Part shown: positions 1 to 5,609 of the stretch, one piece after another
Numbering within the stretch: position 1 is the stretch's first letter
Layout: each line of letters opens with the position of its first letter
Origin: Candidatus Rifleibacteriota bacterium
GTDB taxonomy: Bacteria > Riflebacteria > Ozemobacteria > Ozemobacterales > Ozemobacteraceae
Assembly (NCBI GenBank): GCA_017526725.1
Contig: JAFXRA010000335.1
Span: 1 to 10,057 of the forward strand
DNA: 10,057 nucleotides
Direction of reading: 5' to 3'
The notes under the pieces: generated by a model
What the model saw: the letters and a program-made list of their open reading frames with translations, nothing else
Databases searched by the model: none
Told to the model about the DNA's origin: nothing
Made by a program: the position numbers and the translations under genes

Positions 1-72
1 ACTGGACCCAATACAAATACTGGAACCAATACAAATACTGGAACCAATACAAATACTGGAACCAATACAGAC
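1..72 (+). repeat. 18-bp in-frame tandem repeat, four visible units
   Basis: Four head-to-tail 18-bp units are visible, with consensus ACTGGAACCAATACAAAT. Unit 1 has CCC in place of ACC and unit 4 ends in GAC instead of AAT; units 2 and 3 are identical. The array encodes TG(T/P)NTN hexapeptides immediately before the first Ig domain and probably continues left of the window. The unit is a multiple of three, so gain or loss of copies would change linker length and keep the frame. It looks like a flexible, Thr/Asn-rich stalk. Confidence 0.9.
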
Positions 73-1968
73 ATTCCTTTGGAAAAACCTAGAATAACAA
101 GTATTACACCTGTTTCTTATGCAGAAGAAGTTAAATTAGACACATCGGTCTCTATAGTATTCTCAAAAGAAATGAATAAAACTAGTGTGAATAATGCTTT
201 ATCTATAACACCAGCATTATCTGAAGGAATATCAACAAACTGGTCCGATAACAAAAATCTTATTATTACACCGGTAAACAAATGGCTGCCAGACATTTCT
301 TATAAAGTTGAAATTTCTTCTCAAGCTGTTGATTCTGAAAATCAATCTCTAGACTACTACTCTTCAAGGTTTAAAACAGTGTCAAGTCCACTAATTACAA
401 GTATTCAACCTGGGAATCAGCAGACTGACATTAAATTAAATTCTTCAATTACTATTACCTTCAGCAAAACTATGAATAAATCTACAACTCAGTCTTCTAT
501 TGATATTTCACCGAGTTCAACCATCAGTTATTCATGGGAAGATTCAGATAGAAAACTAATAATTACAAATTCTGAAAACTGGCAGGAAGACCAGTATATC
601 AGAATATCCATCAGCAAAAATGCCAAAGACACAGAAGAAATACCCTTAGCCAATCCATTAAGTTCTAATTTCAAAACCTTGCTGATTCCAAATATTATAG
701 AAAGCCAATGTAAACCTGCTCCGAACTCTGTATCTGTTGCAACAAATACAATTATAACTGTAGTTTTCAATAAAGAAGTCAATAAGAACTCTGCTGAATC
801 AGCTTTTAAGCTAAGGAAAGACAATTCTGCCTCTGATATTTCCGGAACATTTAATTGGAAAGGAAATAATATGTTATTTACTCCAAATTCTCCATTGGGA
901 AATAGAACAAAATATAATGTAATCTTGTTATCCAGTTACTATGATTCTAACAATTCATCTCCTGCTGAGAACAAAACCTGGAGTTTTACAACCGCTGTCA
1001 GAGAAGGCGAAAACTGGACAAAACTTTATACGCAAAATGACGGCGAAACAGGTTTCGTCACACGCACCGAACATTCAATGATATCTTTCCACAATTACCT
1101 TTGGGTTATCGGTGGGAAGAGTAATACAGGCTCACCTTTAAAAGATATTTACAGATCATCAGATGGGGCAAATTGGACACTCGTTACCAATAATGCTGCA
1201 TTTGGTGCAAGATTTGGTCATAGCTGTACGGTATACAACAATAAAATCTGGTTGTCTGGCGGTATTAAGATTGATGAAGAAAGCGGTGTAACCTACCTTA
1301 ACGATATTTGGAACTCTTCTGATGGACAAAATTGGACTTTGGTTGCTGATTCAAGAGAAACCTATAACTATGAAGATGACCCAGTCTTCTCAAGAAGAGC
1401 TTATCATAATATGCTCACCTATAAAAACAAACTATGGGTTATGTTAGGAGAAAGCCCTGATGGATTAGTTGGCGATATCTGGTGCTCAACTGACGGAATA
1501 ACCTGGACTGACAGATCAAAAATAGTTGTTCCAAGGAAGAAAGCATCTGCAATTGTCTTTAATGATACCAATGATTCAAATTATGAAAGTATATTTGTGT
1601 TTGGTGGTATTGGTAAAGACAGCAGCAATCAAGAAACAGCATTAAAGGAAATGCTGTTATTCAAAGATAAAAATACAAACTGGATTAAAGAATCAAATAC
1701 TTCTTATTCACCTCGTTTTGGTTCTGCAATAACTCTTTTTAACAACAGAATTTGGATGCTAAGCGGCGCAACAGGTTCTGCGAACAATCTATCTTATATA
1801 TCAGAAGTATTAGCTTCTAATGATGGAAGAACCTGGACTTCCATTCCTGTAAATACAAACTTCAAACCTAGAGCAAACCATCAGGCTGTAAATTTTAACA
1901 GCACGATAGTTATTTCTGGCGGCGAAAATTCCGATAATATTTTTAATGAAGTTTGGAGCATAAAATGA
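1..1968 (+). CDS. Large surface-type protein with SbsA-like Ig domains and a Kelch-type propeller (5' end outside window)
   Basis: The reading frame is open from base 1, so the N-terminus, and any signal peptide, lies upstream; a TTG at 79 is only an internal codon. The visible 655 residues begin with a short Thr/Gly/Asn repeat (1-72). Three Ig-like domains of the SbsA/Big_5 type follow at about nt 88-381, 388-681 and 688-996. The first two start with an ITSI.P motif, and all three carry a V/I-x-F-S/N-K-E/T-M/V-N-K signature and end in F-K/T-T. From about nt 1003 to the stop is a Kelch-type beta-propeller: repeated P/A-R-x-x-H/S, an N-x-hydrophobic-W strand, a GG turn and a closing S-D-G-x-x-W-T strand. 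I count six blades. Such proteins are usually exported or outer-surface adhesion or carbohydrate-binding proteins; that role is inferred from domain type only, and the ligand is unknown. No catalytic motif was seen. The stop overlaps the rnhA start by four bases. Confidence 0.85.
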   Translation, partial: TGPNTNTGTNTNTGTNTNTGTNTDIPLEKPRITSITPVSYAEEVKLDTSVSIVFSKEMNKTSVNNALSITPALSEGISTNWSDNKNLIITPVNKWLPDISYKVEISSQAVDSENQSLDYYSSRFKTVSSPLITSIQPGNQQTDIKLNSSITITFSKTMNKSTTQSSIDISPSSTISYSWEDSDRKLIITNSENWQEDQYIRISISKNAKDTEEIPLANPLSSNFKTLLIPNIIESQCKPAPNSVSVATNTIITVVFNKEVNKNSAESAFKLRKDNSASDISGTFNWKGNNMLFTPNSPLGNRTKYNVILLSSYYDSNNSSPAENKTWSFTTAVREGENWTKLYTQNDGETGFVTRTEHSMISFHNYLWVIGGKSNTGSPLKDIYRSSDGANWTLVTNNAAFGARFGHSCTVYNNKIWLSGGIKIDEESGVTYLNDIWNSSDGQNWTLVADSRETYNYEDDPVFSRRAYHNMLTYKNKLWVMLGESPDGLVGDIWCSTDGITWTDRSKIVVPRKKASAIVFNDTNDSNYESIFVFGGIGKDSSNQETALKEMLLFKDKNTNWIKESNTSYSPRFGSAITLFNNRIWMLSGATGSANNLSYISEVLASNDGRTWTSIPVNTNFKPRANHQAVNFNSTIVISGGENSDNIFNEVWSIK

Positions 1969-2405
1969 AGGAAGTAGAATTATTCAGCGATGGAGCTTGC
2001 AGCGGCAATCCTGGACCAGGCGGATGGGGCTCTATTCTTAGATTCAAAGGAATAGAAAAAGAGTTATCCGGCGGAGAAAAGGAAACTACAAATAACCGCA
2101 TGGAACTTCTTGCTGTTATAAATGGTCTGGAAAGTCTGAAAGAGCCTTGTAAAGTCACAATAACAACAGATAGTAAATATGTCTGCGACGCCTTTCTAAA
2201 AAATTGGCTTTCATCATGGGAAAAAAATGGATGGAAGACAGCAGGCAAAAAACCAGTAAAAAATAAAGAACTTTGGGAAAAACTATTAGAACTTTCTCAA
2301 AAACATGAGCTTTCATGGTCTTGGATAAAAGGACATGCAGGGCACCCGGAAAATGAAAGATGCGATAAACTGGCCGTAGAAGCTCGCTTAAAAATTGCTC
2401 AATAA
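1965..2405 (+). CDS. rnhA: Ribonuclease HI
   Basis: This 146-residue protein is the size of a standard bacterial RNase HI, which cleaves the RNA strand of RNA-DNA hybrids in the cytoplasm (R-loops, lagging-strand primers) with two metal ions. The family signatures are all present and fall at nearly the E. coli numbering: [16 protein letters not shown] with D9, the TTNNRMEL segment with E47, TTDSKYV with D69, and [16 protein letters not shown] with H124 and D134. The Trp/Lys-rich handle region (about residues 80-100) is also present, as in the classic E. coli type. I chose ATG 1965 over the upstream in-frame TTG at 1953: it begins at the conserved strand, overlaps the preceding stop as ATGA, and has TGGAG (1954-1958) six bases upstream. 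Translation is probably coupled to the surface-protein gene. All catalytic residues are intact, so an active enzyme is expected. Confidence 0.97.
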   Translation: MKEVELFSDGACSGNPGPGGWGSILRFKGIEKELSGGEKETTNNRMELLAVINGLESLKEPCKVTITTDSKYVCDAFLKNWLSSWEKNGWKTAGKKPVKNKELWEKLLELSQKHELSWSWIKGHAGHPENERCDKLAVEARLKIAQ

Positions 2406-2416
2406 TCAATATAACA

Positions 2417-4096
2417 GTGAAAAAGTTTTTATATTTAGCATTACTGATATCAACGCTTTTTATCGCAATGCAGAGCGCTTATGCAAGCGATATAGATGAT
2501 ATACTAAAAAATTTAGAATCACCCGAAGTTGACTACCATGTTGACAGCGAAATAAAAACTATTGTTTTGCCTCAGCCAGAATTTTATCCGGCAATTAAAC
2601 CAGATTTAAGAACTAAGTTCAAAAACCAGAATATCCCTAACCAAGTAACGGTTAAGAAAACTAACAATCAACAAAAAGATAATACCTCAAAACCAATAAA
2701 TAAAACTGCTCAAAAATCAGAGAATAAAGCAAACATAAAAACAGATAAACAAAACACTGATAACCAAACCAAATCTTCAGATTCTAAAGAAAATAATAAT
2801 AAAACATCATTAACATCTGTTTCAAAAAGTGAAATAAAAAAGGAAACAGCAAAAACCAGCGAAAAGAAACAAAATTCAAAAGTATCCAACAAAACTAGCA
2901 AACCAATAAAGATTTATAGTCTGTTTTTATTCTTTAAGGATATGAAAGTAACTCAAAACTGGGTTAACGGCATTAAAGAAAATCTTGAATTCTTTAAATC
3001 ATTCTCGCAAACCATATTGGTTTTCTGGCAGCAAAAAGTCGATGAAGATGAAGACGAAGAGGAAGAAGAAGAGGATGCTGATGAGAATGAAGAAGACGAA
3101 GGGGACTTCGACGAAGAAGAAGAGAAAAAGATTGATTTCTCTAAATATAATTCAATAATTGCAAAAGGTGAAGAATTATACACTAATAAAGAATGGGATG
3201 AACTTCAAAAGCTAGTTGATGAAAATCCTAACGCTTCAGAAGCTCCTGCAATGCAAAAGTTTATGCTTATGCTGGAATTAAACAAGAAAAAGCCAAATGT
3301 CAACCAGATTAGGAACTATGCAGATAACCTAATACAAGAAAATCCTAACAGCCCTGAAGCAAATTACGGGTTAGCATATTTTTACTATTACAATACTAAA
3401 AAACGCAATATTGCCGAAGCTACTAAACACATTAAAATAGCAATACAAGGGAAAAATCCTCTAAAAGAAGCTGTCAATTTATCTAATGAAATCAGTAAAG
3501 CGAAACTGACAAAAATTGTTGTAATAGTATTAATTAGTATTTTAATTCTAAGCATTATTGTTTTTGTTCTATTCAAAAAACTCAAAGCACGAAAGAAAAA
3601 CAAACAGGAAACAACAGATAATACAAATCAAGAAAGCTTACAGCAAGCTTCTCAAACAGATACCCAATCATATGCAAACACTGCTCCGGCAGATAATCAA
3701 ATTATTCAGACACCGACAGCAGAAACTGCAGTTGTAAATAATATGAATAATAACGTAGAAGTAGAGGAAATAATAGAAGAAGTTATTGAAGAACCACAAT
3801 CTGACGCCATTTTATCAGAATACCCGACCTCTGAAAGCATGGGAGATATTACCAATACTAGTAGTGACAATCAGGTTATAGTAGAAGAAATTATAGAAGA
3901 GGTTGAAGAACCTAAAGAAGAAATTGTTGAAGAAATTATAGAAGAAGTTGAGGAACCTGAAGAAGAAATTGTCGAAGAAATAATAGAAGAAATAGAAGAC
4001 GAACCGGAAGAAGAGATTATTGAAGAAATTATAGAAGAAGAAGATTATTCTGACGACATCGATTCTATTAGCGAAGAGGCTTTATTAACAGAATAA
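2417..4096 (+). CDS. Single-pass membrane protein with TPR-like region and acidic repeat tail, function unknown
   Basis: I do not recognise this 559-residue protein. A GTG start is chosen because it opens a clean signal peptide (residues 1-23, ending A-Y-A before Ser24). No Shine-Dalgarno is visible, but rnhA ends 11 bases upstream, so coupling is plausible. Residues about 70-165 are Lys/Asn/Ser/Thr-rich and look disordered. Residues 166-207 hold aromatic/hydrophobic stretches, followed by a nearly pure Asp/Glu run (209-236). Residues 240-360 look like two or three TPR-type helical hairpins (N-P-N-x-x-E-A and A-x-Y-x-L-A-Y-x-Y patterns). A strong membrane helix spans 364-386 and is followed by a basic stop-transfer stretch (387-396), which predicts an outside N-domain and a cytoplasmic tail. 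The tail is Gln/Asn/Thr-rich and then carries Glu/Ile/Val/Pro repeats (449-460 and 489-543). A scaffold or envelope-assembly role is a guess. The gene ends two bases from the convergent phosphatase gene. Confidence 0.8.
   Translation: MKKFLYLALLISTLFIAMQSAYASDIDDILKNLESPEVDYHVDSEIKTIVLPQPEFYPAIKPDLRTKFKNQNIPNQVTVKKTNNQQKDNTSKPINKTAQKSENKANIKTDKQNTDNQTKSSDSKENNNKTSLTSVSKSEIKKETAKTSEKKQNSKVSNKTSKPIKIYSLFLFFKDMKVTQNWVNGIKENLEFFKSFSQTILVFWQQKVDEDEDEEEEEEDADENEEDEGDFDEEEEKKIDFSKYNSIIAKGEELYTNKEWDELQKLVDENPNASEAPAMQKFMLMLELNKKKPNVNQIRNYADNLIQENPNSPEANYGLAYFYYYNTKKRNIAEATKHIKIAIQGKNPLKEAVNLSNEISKAKLTKIVVIVLISILILSIIVFVLFKKLKARKKNKQETTDNTNQESLQQASQTDTQSYANTAPADNQIIQTPTAETAVVNNMNNNVEVEEIIEEVIEEPQSDAILSEYPTSESMGDITNTSSDNQVIVEEIIEEVEEPKEEIVEEIIEEVEEPEEEIVEEIIEEIEDEPEEEIIEEIIEEEDYSDDIDSISEEALLTE
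3881..4045 (+). repeat. Acidic 15-residue repeats in the cytoplasmic tail of the membrane protein
   Basis: Residues 489-543 consist of consecutive copies of VEEIIEEVEEPxEEI: two perfect-length units (489-503, 504-518), one 16-residue unit (519-534) and a partial last unit (535-543). An isolated half-unit lies at 449-460. The copies vary at synonymous positions (ATT/ATA, GAA/GAG, GTT/GTC), so the DNA array is degenerate while the protein pattern is kept, which suggests selection on the protein. The Ile/Val spacing inside a Glu-rich frame could form acidic amphipathic helices broken by Pro. Confidence 0.8.
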
Positions 4097-4098
4097 AA

Positions 4099-4785
4099 CT
4101 ATTTTGAAAACTCTTCATAAATTTCAGGAGCTTCGGACTCAACTTCAGGCCAAAAATATAAAAGCAAATTCTTATTACCAGACTTTCTTTTAAAGCCACC
4201 AAGCTTTCCAGCATGAGTCCCTTTGTTTACAACAGCTTCTAAAGCTTCTTTCCCTGAATAACCTTTGGTTCTGAGATATTTGCCAATAATGGCTCCTGTT
4301 CTATCACAACCCCACATACAGTGCACGTAACTACCAGACGCAATCGCATCCATCAAATATTTTGTCTGTTCTTCCGTTGGAAGTTGCTCAGCATTCATTC
4401 TCATTTTTATCAGTTTCATGCCTTCTTTTTGACAGCATTGTTCTAATCTTGGAGTCAATGTATCTTTTAATGGAACATGCAAAAGCATCAATGAACTGAT
4501 ACCATTATTTTTAAGTAAACGAATATACTCACATACTTTTTCGTCAGAATTATTCTTGGAAACAGGATTAAACAAACTTCCGCCTGCAGCAAGACAGTTA
4601 TCTATAAGCCTGTAATTATAAGGGTAAACACCGCTTCCGCCAACATCATCCTGTTTTTCGCAAATAGACTCTGTCTTTAAAGTTTGATTGTTTAAATCTG
4701 CGAAAATATTACTGCAGAACGAAAAACAAAATAAAAACAAACAAAGACAACCCATTAGTTTAATGAATCGTCTTTGTTTATACAT
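4099..4785 (-). CDS. Secreted Cys-based (dual-specificity/tyrosine-type) phosphatase
   Basis: This 228-residue protein starts with a basic N-terminus and a Cys/Phe/Leu-rich signal peptide (about residues 1-29, ending I-F-A before Asp30), so it should be exported. The P-loop is VHCMWGCDRTGAIIGKYLR: His155, catalytic Cys156 and Arg162 form the CX5R signature, with the D-R-T-G ending typical of atypical dual-specificity and lipid/tyrosine phosphatases. An R-L-I-D-N-C-L-A-A-G-G-S segment (59-70) matches the usual N-terminal core strand of this superfamily. The general acid is not certain; it should lie around residues 128-140. Several Cys besides Cys156 (42, 64, 85, 117, 118, 160) could form disulfides outside the cell membrane. 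The substrate (phosphoprotein, phosphoinositide or inositol phosphate) cannot be told from sequence. The gene starts 14 bases after the LysM gene, so the two are probably co-transcribed; ATG at 4785 has only a weak AAGAAA upstream. Confidence 0.85.
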   Translation of the reverse strand: MYKQRRFIKLMGCLCLFLFCFSFCSNIFADLNNQTLKTESICEKQDDVGGSGVYPYNYRLIDNCLAAGGSLFNPVSKNNSDEKVCEYIRLLKNNGISSLMLLHVPLKDTLTPRLEQCCQKEGMKLIKMRMNAEQLPTEEQTKYLMDAIASGSYVHCMWGCDRTGAIIGKYLRTKGYSGKEALEAVVNKGTHAGKLGGFKRKSGNKNLLLYFWPEVESEAPEIYEEFSK

Positions 4786-4799
4786 ATTTTCTTTTTGAA

Positions 4800-5504
4800 T
4801 TAGAGTTCTGGAACCTTAAGAGTCATACCAACTTTTAAATGCTTCGGATTAGTTATACCATTAGCTTCAGCAATCTTTTTCCATTTGGTTGTAGTTCCAA
4901 ACAGCTTTGAACTGATTTTGCCAAGAGTATCACCAGACTGAACAACATAGGTCTTAGCAGCCTTTGGAGCCGGAGCTGGTTCTTCTTTTTCTTCTTCGAC
5001 TACTTCAACAACAGTTTCATCTTCTTGAGGTGCTGCAGTTACTTCAGTAGTTTCTTCAGCTACTTCTGGTGCAGATTCAAGAGAAGGTTCTTCGTATGGT
5101 TCTGGAGTTGGTTCTTCTGATGTTGTTTTATCATCTGTTGCAACGATAGGTGTTGAAGCAGCAGCTTCATCTATTACCTTATAGTTTCTTACCTGCAATG
5201 CGCCTGTAGGATATTTATCAGATGGCTTATAAACATTACCAAAAACTCTGATTTTAACTTCTTTTCCGCATTCGCCGACTTTAGCAGCCTTATTACCAAT
5301 TAACAAAAGTGTCTGGCCATCAAAAGTTTTAAAAATTACCTGATCTTTAATTGATTCAACATTACCAGTTACTGTTGTAGAACGAGTCTTATTATCTTTA
5401 TTGAACCAGCTTTTTGGATTATACCAACTGCTTTCTGCAGCCAACAAACCAACTGGCAAAGACAACATTGCTGTTAAAGCAACAAATTTAATTTGGTTTC
5501 TCAT
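4800..5504 (-). CDS. Secreted LysM-domain protein
   Basis: This 234-residue protein has a signal peptide (about residues 1-22, hydrophobic core FVALTAMLSLPVGLLA). A small beta-rich domain follows (about 42-112, T-V-T-G-N-V-E-S-I to N-Y-K-V-I), resembling small OB/SH3-like stress or envelope domains but not assignable. Residues 113-183 form a Pro/Glu/Thr/Ala linker that looks disordered and wall-spanning. A C-terminal LysM (185-232) has the classic Y-V-V-Q-S-G-D-T-L-G-K-I-S opening, W-K-K-I-A-E-A-N-G-I in the middle and the L-K-V-G-M-T-L-K-V-P ending. LysM binds N-acetylglucosamine-containing glycans, usually peptidoglycan, so the protein should be tethered to the cell wall in the periplasm or on the surface. 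No hydrolase domain is present. A strong AAGGGGG sits 10 bases before ATG, with a candidate promoter behind it. It is followed directly by the phosphatase gene. Confidence 0.9.
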   Translation of the reverse strand: MRNQIKFVALTAMLSLPVGLLAAESSWYNPKSWFNKDNKTRSTTVTGNVESIKDQVIFKTFDGQTLLLIGNKAAKVGECGKEVKIRVFGNVYKPSDKYPTGALQVRNYKVIDEAAASTPIVATDDKTTSEEPTPEPYEEPSLESAPEVAEETTEVTAAPQEDETVVEVVEEEKEEPAPAPKAAKTYVVQSGDTLGKISSKLFGTTTKWKKIAEANGITNPKHLKVGMTLKVPEL

Positions 5505-5540
5505 TAAAGGAAAGCCCCCTTATTTTTTTCTATTAAAAGG

Positions 5541-5569
5541 AATGTATATCTTTTATAAATCAATTTCAA
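5541..5569 (-). promoter_or_regulatory. Candidate sigma70-type promoter for the LysM-phosphatase pair
   Basis: Read on the minus strand, TTGAAA (5569-5564) is separated by 17 bases from TACATT (5546-5541), a 5/6 and 4/6 match to the -35 and -10 consensus. A slightly closer TATACA (5548-5543) is an alternative -10 with a 15-base spacer. It lies in the only sizeable non-coding gap on this strand, upstream of the AAGGGGG ribosome binding site (5521-5515) and the ATG at 5504. AT-rich DNA gives such matches by chance, hence the modest score. No operator or riboswitch was recognised in the 83-bp gap. Confidence 0.4.
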
Positions 5570-5579
5570 GAGGGTACGC

Positions 5580-5609
5580 AAAAAAAACTATAAAGTTTCT
5601 TTAAGTTTT
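5580..5609 (-). terminator. Candidate intrinsic terminator overlapping the rhomboid stop codon
   Basis: On the minus strand AAAACT-TAAAG, a three-base AAA loop and CTTTA-T-AGTTTT can pair as an 11-bp stem with one bulged T, which is part of the TAG stop (5590-5588). Further T residues to 5580 continue the U tract. The stem is AT-rich with only two G-C pairs, so its strength is doubtful, but its placement right at the end of the topB-rhomboid unit and before the next promoter fits a terminator. Confidence 0.42.

Noticed and set aside
1..72. CRISPR-like array
   Set aside because: The units are directly adjacent with no spacers, only 18 bp long, and in frame with a coding sequence.
528..824. 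Antisense open frames opposite the surface protein and other genes (also 2155-2409, 2953-3183, 6746-6997)
   Set aside because: They lie opposite well-supported genes, give compositionally odd proteins (for example Ser runs opposite the Glu run) and have no recognisable domains.
1953..1964. Upstream TTG (1953) as the rnhA start
   Set aside because: It adds only L-E-H-K before the conserved start and would remove the Shine-Dalgarno TGGAG from its proper place; ATG 1965 fits family length and spacing.
79..1968. TTG at 79 as the start of the surface-protein gene
   Set aside because: The frame is open to base 1 and encodes a regular repeat that leads into the Ig domains, so the true start is outside the window.
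5401..5604. Small plus-strand gene across the LysM start and the 83-bp gap
   Set aside because: Most of it is antisense to the LysM signal peptide and to the candidate promoter; the product shows no domain and there is no convincing ribosome binding site.
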